From Daldinia sp. FL1419 (Eukaryota > Ascomycota > Sordariomycetes > Xylariales > Hypoxylaceae): 64,000 bases of DNA. Position numbers and translations under genes: made by a program. The notes beneath the pieces were generated by a model. It was not told where the DNA came from and did no database searches. It saw only the letters and a program-made list of their open reading frames with translations. The DNA is taken from the NCBI GenBank assembly GCA_025201765.1, contig MU623364.1, positions 247,461 to 311,460 on the forward strand, given 5' to 3'. How positions within the stretch are numbered: position 1 is the first letter of the stretch; each line of letters opens with the position of its first letter. Below, piece after piece: positions 36,261-47,224 of this stretch.

Positions 36261-37049
36261 CTATCCTCGGATCGGGATGCCCTTGGCATCACCGTTGGTC
36301 GCGGGGGCATCTGTGCTGTTGATGCTATTTCCTTTGTTGCCTTCCTCAGTAGCATCATTCTCGTCGGCGCTAGTCTCACGGTTAAGGAAGCTGCTCTCCT
36401 TGACAGGGCTGCCGGCCGAGGTGACCTGTTGGCCGGTGTGGGGGTGGTGTAGACTAGGGTGGTGCTGGTGGGCGACGGCGCTACCGCCGTTTTGGCCGTT
36501 GGGCGACGTGAGATGGGGGATATTCTCGGGGACGGGATGCTGGCTGCCAACGCTGCCCGTATCGACGCTGTCGCCTTTGCCCGCCTTCGACATGGCATAG
36601 TCTCCACTATCGAAGTACTTGCGCTCTTTCAGGTGTTTAGCGAAATGGTCCGATTTCGACGGCAGCTTGCCGTACAGGCGGAACAGGCGCTGTTCATCGG
36701 CGGAGAGGGACTATAATATAATGCGTTAGTATTTTATGGTGATAATAGTGGTGGTGGTATATTTATGTGGGGTCAAGGGCAGCGGTGTCATGTGGAACAA
36801 CAGAGATGTTTGACAGTAGAGACAAAGGCTTGAGGATTTTAGACTTCGCCATAGTAAATCAAAAAATAGGATGACAAGCTTGGTTCTGTCCGTTATATCA
36901 GCTGTTCCCCCCTGGTTAGGGCATAGCAAGTGGGCATCCAACCCAACGAGGAACAGATGGGTGGTGTGGTGGGGGAGGCGTGTAAGTGTGAATGGGAAAA
37001 TAGGAAAACCGACCTTAACGTCAATCTTGTTCTTCTGGTGAGGGTTCAT
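36261..37049 (-). CDS. igo1: Endosulfine/ARPP family protein Igo1
   Basis: Exons 37049-37014 and 36710-36261 with a 303-nt intron (donor GTCGGT, acceptor TTATAG), 161 aa. The endosulfine signature is complete: RLYGKLPSKSDHFAKHLKER followed by KYFDSGDYAM. Ser47 in FDSGDY is the site that Rim15/Greatwall kinase phosphorylates in relatives; the phosphorylated protein inhibits PP2A-B55, protects mRNAs and promotes quiescence. The C-terminal 100 residues are Ser/Gly/Asn/His-rich linker with no fold. The first exon supplies only 12 residues (MNPHQKNKIDVK), and the intron is long for this locus. The donor is less typical than others here, so the N-terminus is the weakest part of the model. Confidence 0.9.
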
Positions 37050-38872
37050 TTTTGGAAGTAAGCGAAATGTCGCCTCGATTAAAAGGGACGGTCTCGACAG
37101 AAGGGTTGCTCGGTGCCGTTGGGCTTGCGAATGGACGGTGGTGTTGGGAAGAAGATGTGGTCGAAAGATGTGGGAGATTTCGTTCGTGGTATGTAAGTTG
37201 TGTTTTGGGGAGGGGACCTTAACAAGAATTATGTATGTAAAGTGCTTGGGTAGTATTTCCCAAGTATACTAATAAGCGTTAGATTAGGTACCCAAGTATC
37301 GAGCATTAGACCTAACCTTTAGTACTTGACTGATTATGTACCGGTATAAGCAACGGCAGGTGTGGGTGATAGGATGACTGACTATCACTACCTACCATTG
37401 GGGAATGACGGAATTATACCCGCTAGTGTTGCTTTTAGTGTAGTTACAGACAAAGGACCAATTATACGTACAGGTAGCTTAAGTAAGGACAAAATACTTG
37501 CTTATTTAGATGTATCAAGATACAGGTAGATGTGTCTAATAGGTACATAAGTGCTTTATAGGTACCTACATGTATCCACTAGGTAGGCATGTGGCAGTAC
37601 AATGTCACTTTTGATATCCGGAAGTTGGCGCTCTCCCGAACTCAACTCTGAAAAAGGATCGAAATTTGAAAAGATACAAATCAGGGTCCAATTTACATAT
37701 GCAACCTTCAAATTATTTGTTTATTAATACAAGGTAACAATTAATCGACTTCGGAACATTTACATCCTTGCATTCATCTCTCTTCAAATATCTCAATTAT
37801 CTTAACTCTTCTTCGCCTTATTTGGCTCCACTCGTCTTTATGGGCCAATTCTTTACCATCGTCGCTATGGCAGCCTCGTACTACCTATTTAGTGTGGAAC
37901 ATCTATCCAACACATCTGTGACAACGACCTCATGGATATTGACTACGTGGGAATGGTTCAGCACGTTCAATCCGATGTCGTAGTCACCACCATTCGACAA
38001 CGCACTGGCTGTACTCAATACTAGTAACATTACGGTCGGACCGGCAACTCCTTATCTGAAAAACGTTGTGATCTGACGAACAACTTATAGCACCAATCAG
38101 AATATCGACTATAGGAGCACAACAGCAACCCACGTTGCTTTTTACTTCGTGTAATAAATGATGATGACGAAAGATAATTATTTACTGATAGGATAACATC
38201 GGTATGCTCATCCGGTAATGTGATACGAATATTCAGATCTATCAGTATGGATTGAAACATATAGCTACCTAGGTACTAAACTAGGTGGCGATGGTAGCAT
38301 CACTACCTCTTTTGCTCTCTCCATCCAAGGTTATGCAGATGGATTTATTCATCTGCCTGCTTTGCGATTTGAGGCAGCAATGATTTGTATCCCAGACCAA
38401 CGAGGACCCGTTAGGGTGGTAACACCCACCCCGTAGGGACATCTATACCTACTCGATTGATAGATAGTATCATATTTGAAGTATACGTCTCGATGCCGTA
38501 ATGAACTACGTGGACACTTGGGATCTTGCGTAAATTATAGCAGCCTTTATATCTTTACCGCTACCTCCAAGTTAGAACCTCTCACGATACTGTGGGCCTT
38601 CTTATCGGTAAGAAATACCTAGTAAAACACATGGTCGAGGTTAATATTCTATAGTCGTAGATAGACCGCATTTTTCGTTATTGATATTTCTTAGCAAAAT
38701 TCCCTTGAATATCGTCGTATACGGGTGGCTTAGGGTCTGAATTACGATTTATTAGTGAGGTTAAATCGAGGTAACAATTTTCAAATAGTCACTCCTTGTA
38801 GTTATCCCGCGTCACGAAGCTGACCGAGAAGCGAGGAAACAACTTTGTTGCTCTTCAAGGAACTCTAACGAA
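37050..38872. other. Intergenic with TACCTA-rich DNA
   Basis: No gene supported. Frame 37768-37983 (plus, 71 codons) is hydrophobic but begins at TTG and has no recognisable family. TACCTA/TAGGTA words cluster at 37280-37590. The last part is the inverted-repeat element at 38794. Confidence 0.45.
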
Positions 38873-38880
38873 CTACAAGG
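38794..38880. repeat. Short element with 10-bp terminal inverted repeats
   Basis: CCTTGTAGTT at 38794-38803 and AACTACAAGG at 38871-38880 are perfect inverted repeats around 67 bp. The core 38812-38863 has an inverted partner at 48469-48520 (43 of 52 positions equal by hand alignment). This looks like a small non-autonomous element or a shared repeat. The right arm supplies the stop codon of the neighbouring ORF. Confidence 0.6.
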
Positions 38881-39826
38881 TTACAAAGCTCGCCAAAAGC
38901 ACAATACCAACGCCTCCAATGGGCTCGTTCCATGTGAGAAGCCCATTCTTCTCTTTTAGGAAATTGGCTATCGAAAGTTGAGCAAGACTTGAGACAAATA
39001 TAAGACTTGAGATCCCCAAATATGTGCTGCCTATGCATCCATGATCTGGGATAAGCATCCGCGACTTCATTGCTAGGGTATCCGGTGTGCCGAGGACCCG
39101 CGAGGGCACGGTTGTAGTATTACCTAACTCATCATTGGCATTGCCATCATCCTCTGGAGCTTTTGAAGTCTCGCCGTCAGGATTATTCAAATGCTTCCGA
39201 CGCCACTTCGCCATTTTTGCATGTTTTTCGGTGCTTTCATAGACAATACGAGGAAATTTAACCACTACAATGCGAATATATTGGTGATCATAGTCGTATT
39301 TGTCGTGCCGAGCTGGATTGGCAATAGCGATAGATAACCGGAGTAGACAATCAAGGATGTGGCTTATATCGCGATGGATGTAGTTCATTATAGATTCATT
39401 AGAATCACCATTATCCAAGAAATAATCTCCTAATTCTTTGTCAGTTGGGCATTTGGGCCCATCCCCGACTAGATAATTTCCTGTCTCTGTTGGACACATT
39501 AGTTGGATTCCAATAAGCATAACAGGAATCTTGCGACAACCTATGCTGAAATATATATAGTTACCTCTATCAATCAATTTACGTAACTGTTCTAGTAGAG
39601 AGATGATGTGGTCTCGGAGCGACGAAGTCGAGCGGAGGCGATAATCTAGCGAGTTTCCTTTTAACCAGCGGCGTGCTCCTGAGGTTTCAGTCCACAACCT
39701 GACCCTATTCAGGTGAGACTCCGCAAGCGTAGCCAAGTTTGGGTCCTCATCTAAAGAGTAAATGGGATTTTTGAGGGAGTTCTCGACGTGTGTAACGAGC
39801 GTCGAGATTCGGAGTGTATCCGCCAT
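38873..39826 (-). CDS. Unrecognised fungal protein
   Basis: A 317-codon frame from Met at 39826. I do not recognise it. The start MADTLRISTLVTHVENSLKNP is followed by a helical, charged region with RLWTETSGARRW and YRLRSTSSLRDHII. A likely intron lies in frame at 39564-39487 (78 nt, GTAACT donor, CTAAT branch, CAACAG acceptor, no stop); if removed, the protein is 291 aa and DRETGNYLVGDGPKCP is formed. The C-terminus has two hydrophobic stretches (about residues 268-288 and 300-317). The stop TAG lies within the terminal repeat of the element at 38794-38880, so the original C-terminus may have been replaced. It is gene-poor on both sides. Confidence 0.5.
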   Translation of the reverse strand: MADTLRISTLVTHVENSLKNPIYSLDEDPNLATLAESHLNRVRLWTETSGARRWLKGNSLDYRLRSTSSLRDHIISLLEQLRKLIDRGNYIYFSIGCRKIPVMLIGIQLMCPTETGNYLVGDGPKCPTDKELGDYFLDNGDSNESIMNYIHRDISHILDCLLRLSIAIANPARHDKYDYDHQYIRIVVVKFPRIVYESTEKHAKMAKWRRKHLNNPDGETSKAPEDDGNANDELGNTTTVPSRVLGTPDTLAMKSRMLIPDHGCIGSTYLGISSLIFVSSLAQLSIANFLKEKNGLLTWNEPIGGVGIVLLASFVTL

Positions 39827-41325
39827 TTGACTAAAGATTTACCATTATAGGGGTGAATGGTGAGTTGGCCTCGTGGATACCACTAGGGTAACGAATTTGA
39901 TTATCTTGATAGCATTTATATTATAGGGAGAGTATGCTCAATGGCATGACACCGACCAATAAGTTATCACTCACCCCGCACGCAGCCTTCTGAGGGCTTC
40001 AGCTTATATTGCTTATAGCCTGGACGATATCATCGTACTCAATGCTCGCTACGCCCATCCCCGTCATACTTGGCCTTACCATCCCTTTATCATAAGAAAG
40101 TGTAGGCTAGGATATACTCCTTTACTATCTCTAGAGATGGGAATGCAAAGGCCGATTAATCTTACTATGTTGTCCATTGGGGCTTTACTTATACAACTTA
40201 TCCTTTGAAAGGTAGTCGACGAGCTTCATATACCTAACAGAGGGAATGGATATAAGCTCGGCTATTTCAAAAGGGGAAATGTATAATCAGCTAGCAGACT
40301 GTGTTCTTGAGAATGGTGGCACAAAGTACTTAGGTGCGGTTAAGTGGTGTCTTTCAAACGTACATGGTATAGGTAGATAGCTCGCGGGATGATCGTTTCT
40401 GCCAAAGTTTCTCAGATGCTGTTATTGCACGTTTGGAGGAGGTTGTGAACCTGATATTTACCTACATAGTAAGGATATGGGACCTACGTTAACCCCACGC
40501 ATGAATACTAGCTAGGTACCTTGAGAAGAATAAATGGATAAATCGCCTTGTAGTAAGTATAGGCACTTTATTAAATATCGTTATTGATCATGCCATTAAT
40601 CTGCACACCAAAACTTACGGATATAAAATCAGCGTGCAAAATATACATGAGAGTTTGTTTATTGGGACTTAATTGGTAGAGTGGATTTAGGAATGTTGAA
40701 CCAAAAGAATATTGCCATAGGACTCGCCAATAATACCATGTTTGGGCCTGATAAATAGGTTGCGAGCTGTTTGATATGCGGAGTTAAGCAGTTACCGGTG
40801 ATAGGTATCGTACCCTTTTCCGTTTTGGTATGCCGATGCCCGGAGTTTAAAGGCCTAGTCACTGGCCATGGGTCTGGTATAATCTCCTTTAAATCTTTTA
40901 TGACGCGGGTTTAACACTAAGAGTGACTAGGTTGTCGGCGATAAGTCATATATTACTCGCTTTGGTATCTGTGCGGCTTTGCGGGCTTTCTCCGAGCCGC
41001 TGTACCAACTAACCCGGACACACCGAAAGAAAGATTAATGTGTCTAATTGCTGGCCCATTTCTAGTATACCTAAGTTGGTGTTTAATATCGATAGGCCTA
41101 TGATGTAGCATTGGGGGGTCGTTGAAGGATGTGACAAAACGCACTAGGTTAGAATATACTGCAAAGACATGAACAAAACTCTATCTATATGCTTCAAATC
41201 CCCTATAACCGCGGCTGCAAGTCAAATAACTGTTCGATCAACTTTGTAAAGTTACTGTAGTTATTGGCGTCTGCTCGTTCCTCTCCGCTTTTCCAGAGAA
41301 AAGGGGTAGATGTTGTATAAGTCTA
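39827..41325. other. Intergenic before the retrotransposon
   Basis: No gene is supported; base composition is normal up to the LTR. Confidence 0.5.
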
Positions 41326-41331
41326 CCTATG
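41326..41331. repeat. Target-site duplication, left copy
   Basis: CCTATG directly before the left LTR; the same six bases follow the right LTR at 46928-46933. Confidence 0.75.
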
Positions 41332-41539
41332 TGCGTTTAGGTGGTTTCACCTAAGACTCGGGGCACCAACTATCATGTAATAGCTAAGGCCTAAATAAAT
41401 CTGTATTAGTGATGAATTGATTATATATTTTCTAGGAATTTATATTAGATTTGTGGCGTGGATATTTATATTAGGTTTAACCTTAGGCGGTGTACAATTC
41501 TGCTGGGCCAGGTGGTCCGTACTTTTAATAAGATTTACA
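41332..41539 (-). repeat. LTR, left copy (3' LTR for the minus-strand element)
   Basis: 208 bp. Its first ~105 bp keep C/G at every site where the right copy has T/A. In its last ~100 bp, facing the interior, this copy carries most of the A/T changes. Confidence 0.88.
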
Positions 41540-44500
41540 TTATCTTCTTTATTTTGAGATGTTTGTTTTTAAATATTATATATAATTCTTTTAATTAATT
41601 TATATACTAATATTTTATTTATATTATTAAATATATAAACCTAATTTTTTCTTATTTTAATATACATTTATTAATGTACCATATGTTTCATATTGGGTGT
41701 CCATTACTAATATAAATTGGAAATAAGTTTATACCATTATATTTATTTTGCAATTTTATGCTTTTAGAATTCTGAATCTTATATGTATTACCTGAATAAC
41801 AGTTTATTATAATTTAAAAACCATTATAATAAAGTTTATATTTAAATGCTTATTAATGTACTCACAATATCCAATTTTTAGGTGTATAGGTTCATATTAA
41901 ATCTTTCTTTTTTTATAAATAAATATATATTTAATCCTTAAATAATTTAACATTATTAAATCAATTATAAATTAATAAAACCTTATATTTTATAATTAAT
42001 TTAATTGTAAATACCCTTTCCTCCTCTTTATTAACTTTATAATTATATTTGGTGAAATTAGGAGGTTATTAGAATTATAATGGCTATATACTAAATAAAA
42101 AGAAATAACTACTATATCCTTTTTATTTTAAAATATAATTATAAATTATTAATATATATTTAAATAATTTAATTAAAAAAATTATAGATAAATTTATATA
42201 ATACTTTTAAAATATAATTTATTTAATATTTTTATTTACCTTTTTTATTTTCTTATTAACTCTAAAATATGATAAAATAATTATCTTAATTATAAATCTA
42301 TAGTTCTTAATTTATTATTCAATATTATAACTTATAAAATTATTTACATTATTATTAATCCACTCTTATAAATAATCAAAAATATTACCAATTAATTTTA
42401 ACAATAATATATAATTAATAAATAATATATTTGATATAATTATAACTATAATCCATCCCATAATATATTTAATAATCATTAATATTATAACAATATATAT
42501 TAATATATAATTAATTATTTATTTAATTAAAGGTATAGGTAATTAAATAAATTATAAATTAAATAATACAAAATCTAATTTCTTTATTAATTAATAATTA
42601 AGATATTTTATTATTATTTTCTACACAATTAATATCAAATTCAAATACCAATACTCTTTTAATATTTTTTATTAAAATATTCCTATAATGGGATATCCAT
42701 AATTTATATATAATAAACATATATAAATTAATAATTTATCATAATTTAATATTTTTTAAAAAATTATTACTTTATAAACTAATTCTATTACATATGGTGG
42801 ATTACCAAGTACTTATTCATATATCAAAACCTTATACAATCTATTTCTATATATCACAAAATAATTATAAATCCACTCCTCCTTAAAATATAAAAATTAT
42901 TTTATATTCAATTTTAAATATTTATATATTATTTGCAAATTAAATTAATTTAATTTATATAAATATTTTATAATGTATTGTTGTTTCTTATTAACTACCA
43001 AATGAAATTTAATATGTATTATTTCTAATAACCTAAACAAATAATTAATTAAAATATTAATTTTTCTTAATTTATAAATAATATATATACTATAATATTT
43101 AATAAAATTAAAAAAATATAAGATTTAAATTAATTATTTAATTTTATTATTAATTATTTTTAATAATTTATAATTTATAATTATAATAATATTATTTCCC
43201 TTAATTTAATAATATTAATATTATAATAAAAACATAATTCTAAACAATTTTTATTTTTGTATTAAATAATATTGTTATATTGCTATTAGGGTCTTAAAAA
43301 AATAGGCTATTAGATATAAAATTTATTAATTGTTATATAAATAAGATTATAATGATACTACTTTTACATACCCTTTATTAACATTTAATTCTAATATAAT
43401 AAATAATTTCTAATTAAACCATTATATTATAAATATAATAATAATATATTTATATATTTTATATTATATTTACTTAATTTCTTTTATCAATTTAATTAAT
43501 ATATTCTTCTACTAATCTTTTATTAAAACTATTAATAATATAATAAAATATAAATATTTACTAATAAAATTCCTAAAATAATTTACAACATTAATAAATA
43601 TTTATATCTCCATTATAATTTAAGATATAAAATATTCTTAAATAATTATAACCTTAATTAAATTAATTTTAATACCTTATTCCAAAATAACAAAATTTAG
43701 GAATACATTTTCTTATATAAATAGGAGATTTTTTTTACTATTGATAAGTATATTATAATCCATCAATTGCTAAAATATAAACATTATTCACTTATATAAT
43801 TATTCTTTAATATTAACTTATATATAAATATTATTAAAAATACTTATCAACCATTTATAAAATTTATCCAAAATTTTATTAATAAATATTTAAAACATTA
43901 TTAATATATTAATTAATTTAAATAATATAACCATCCACTTAAATATTTTAAATAATATCATAAATACAATTTTTTTATAATTTTTTACACAAATATATAA
44001 TTACCAAAAACTATCCTTCAAATTAATAAATACCATCTATTTATGACCTATTACTTTCTATATTTAATTCCAAAAATTAAATAATAAATAAACATTCTTC
44101 TTAATCTATTTATTTATTTTATAATAATTATAATAAAAGTATCAAATTACATTTAAATCATTTTTCTTTAATATTACCATTTAGTTTAAAGCCTTTTTAA
44201 ATATTAAAAAAAATGGAGATATTTATAGACTTTTATTCCAATATATGATTTTACCTTTATACTTTTTAATAAATTCCTATAAAACTTACTCCTATTAAGA
44301 ATTATATTATTATAGAAACAATTTAACTAATAAATTATTATTTATATTAATCTTATATTCCATCTTAATTCAGACATTTATATAACATTTTAATAAATTA
44401 AATAATATTATAAATTTAATTTTATATTTTTACAAATATATTTAAACTTTAAAATTATCTACCAATATATTCTTATATCATTTGATACATTTAAGTATAT

Positions 44501-45296
44501 TACCTGTCTTATATACAGTCTCCATTATAACATAAATTAAAGGATTTTATATAAATTTAATAACTAACCTACCTTTATATTTCATAAATTTCAAAGATTA
44601 ATCCCAATACAATCTATTATAAAGGATACTTCATTTATAAAAAACTTTTTTATTAATAATAAGATTATTAGAAAATATACCATTAGGTACAACACCTATT
44701 AACATAATAAACATAATATTATAACCATCTTCAATCTTAAATTTACTATATACAATAATATCATATAAAATATATAATCCTCCACCACCCATTTCAATTA
44801 TAATAAATGAATTAAATAATTTATAAATTTATATTTTAATTATAAGAAATTCTGAAATATAATAAGAAAAATATTTATAATTAAAAAAAATTAAGAAATT
44901 ATAATTATTATATGTATATATTTTAAAAATATTATAATTTTTACCATAACCTTCCTATATAGGTTTATTTTATTCTAGTTATAATTTTTTATTAACACTC
45001 ACTACCACCTAATAAATGCGGTACTCTTATTCATCTTTAATTTTAAAATAATTAAATAACTTTAATAACTGTACCTCAAAAAACTCTTCATTAAATAGAT
45101 TGATTTATACTTAATTATTATTTTTATTACTATCATCATCTATTACAATATACATTTTTTTATTATTTTTATATTTTTAATTTAATATATTTTTAATTTA
45201 TTTAATAAAATATATACACTTCTTATCATCTTTATACAACATGCCTTTCAAAATAACTTTTTTATTTCTATTATTATTATTATAAGGTTTCTATTT

Positions 45297-45338
45297 GCAA
45301 TCTCTAACTTAATAACCTTTTTTATAATATATATAATA
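45297..45338 (-). pseudogene. Remnant of gag CCHC zinc knuckle
   Basis: Reading minus, 14 codons keep the spacing x2, x4, x4 of a CCHC knuckle. The last Cys is intact (TGC), the first two Cys and the His positions are now TAT, and a position usually Gln/Lys is TAA. Each is what a C-to-T or G-to-A change gives. A Lys/Asn-rich stretch follows. A weak motif on its own, but consistent with the LTR evidence. Confidence 0.6.
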
Positions 45339-46719
45339 AAATCCATTTTTAATTTCAATTATATAGCCATCTTCTTTAATTGTATAAACCTTTTTATTAT
45401 TATTCTAAAAATTTAAAATAATAGTCTTTTATATAACGATTAGAATAGACTTACATACATCTAATAATATTATTTTAATGTTGTTAAACTTATTTTAAAT
45501 AATATTTAAAATATTTAATTTATAAAATAATATAATAATACCTTACAATTTAATTATAATTATTAATATATTATAAATTTTATTTTTTATAATTATTTAT
45601 ACTACCATAACAGTTCAACAGATTACTTCTTCCACCATTTTTTAAATAAATTATTTTAATATATAATCTTAATATATTTATTAAATATTAAAAATGTATA
45701 TATATAGGAAGTATATTAATATTTTATAAATTTAAAATATATTATAATTTAAAATGAGGAATTTATAAAAACTATTACATACACATCTTATAAAATTAAT
45801 TATAATTTTATTTTAATAAAATAGGAAAATTAAGAATATAATGATTAAATTAAATAATATATAATGAATATTAAAGATTTATATAATTACTTTTATAAAA
45901 GTTAATTAATTAAATAAAATTTATTATATTTATTTAATAATTTGTTAAAAGTTTCTAATTAATTTAATTAATATTTTGATTATTTATAATTTATAAGGTA
46001 CTAAAATTATTTTTAATTAATTTTATATATTATATAATTTATTAAATGTTATATTATTAATTTATATTAATTTAAAATATAATAGAAATATAATCTTATT
46101 CTTTACCTTATAATAAAAAAAATAATTAATTTTTATTGTTAAAATAATATTAAGTCATATCCCTTTTATTTTTTATTTTTATTGAATTATATTGGTAGTT
46201 AAGAAATTTATTTAATTAAAATTAATTTAATTATTTATAAATTAATTTTAAATAATTTAATATATTAGGTTTGGTATATTAATTATAGTAGTTAATATAC
46301 TAACTTTGCCTTTATTAACCACATTTTTATCCTTATTAAATTAATTAAGTTTGTATATTAATTGGGCAAATTATATTTCCATATAATTTTAGAAGGTTTA
46401 GAAATTGTTATTTTATATATAATTATTAATTATGTTTTATATTATATTAATCATAATATTTAAGTATTTATTTATAATTAATATTATAATTTTTAAACTA
46501 TAATTATTAATAGGGCTAATAAATGGGTTAATAATAGTTCTGGAGGATTTTCTATTTTTATTTTTAAATATCATATTTAGTTGTAATAATATAATAAAGT
46601 AATAAGAATTTTTAATAAAAAGGATATATATTTTTTTAATTGTTTTTAATATGTAAGTATTTAAAAATAATTAATTAAATTATTTGTTTTGGTAATTTAC
46701 TAATATAAATAATTATTTG

Positions 46720-46927
46720 TACATTTAAATGATTTTATTTAAAATTTAGGGTATTAATTATTATATAATAGTTAAGGCCTAAATAAATTTGTATTAATGA
46801 TAAATTAATTATATATTTTTTAGGAATTTATGTTAGGTTTGTGATGTGGATATTTATATTAAATCTAGCCCTAGGCGATGTACAATTCTGCCGGGCCAGG
46901 TGGTCCGTGCTTCCAGCGGGATCTACA
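46720..46927 (-). repeat. LTR, right copy (5' LTR for the minus-strand element)
   Basis: 208 bp, aligned without gaps to the left copy. Its interior-facing ~105 bp are fully RIP-changed; the outer ~60 bp keep G/C. Confidence 0.88.
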
Positions 46928-46933
46928 CCTATG
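46928..46933. repeat. Target-site duplication, right copy
   Basis: CCTATG directly after the right LTR, equal to 41326-41331. Confidence 0.75.
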
Positions 46934-47113
46934 TTTGAATGATACCGTATCAGGAAAATATATTGAACTTCGGTAACGGGATAGTGCGGTAAAGACCTCG
47001 GCTGAGTATACCTATCAAATACGATCCTCAAAGGGAAAATGCTGATTATCGACTTCCCGGAGAAGTCTTGAATATATCCGATCATCGCCGACTGAGGTGG
47101 GACGTCTTTTTCT

Positions 47114-47122
47114 TATATAAAG
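47114..47122 (+). promoter_or_regulatory. TATA box of the MDR oxidoreductase gene
   Basis: TATATAAAG, 103 bp before the start codon and about 190 bp from the retrotransposon end; a good TATA match at a usual fungal distance. Confidence 0.6.
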
Positions 47123-47224
47123 CCTCTAAGATCCGGTATATGGACTTGGAAATATAATTACAACCATAAGTCTCTCTCCTCCTTCAGTATTTACTTCACT
47201 TTCATCTAAGTTCACGAAATCACT

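Larger units (their letters stand above)
41332..46927 (-). mobile_element. RIP-destroyed LTR retrotransposon
   Basis: A 5596-bp element. Two 208-bp direct repeats (41332-41539, 46720-46927) bound it; read on the minus strand they have TG...CA ends, apart from a RIP change in one. A CCTATG duplication flanks it. The interior is overwhelmingly A+T, with no frame above 60 codons over about 5.6 kb, and the composition changes sharply at the LTRs. The 43 LTR differences are all transitions, with no gaps. Orientation comes from a decayed gag zinc knuckle on minus at 45338-45297. A minus frame near 44830-44650 still looks like retroelement protease/pre-integrase sequence. Size and LTR length would fit Ty1/copia, but the superfamily is not proved. 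It cannot encode protein now. Confidence 0.9.

Noticed and set aside
37768..37983. 71-residue hydrophobic protein
   Set aside because: Begins at TTG, no ATG, no recognisable family.
41540..46719. Mitochondrial DNA insertion or centromere core
   Set aside because: The block is bounded exactly by 208-bp direct repeats and a target-site duplication, and the LTR differences are all transitions; that is a RIP-mutated LTR element.
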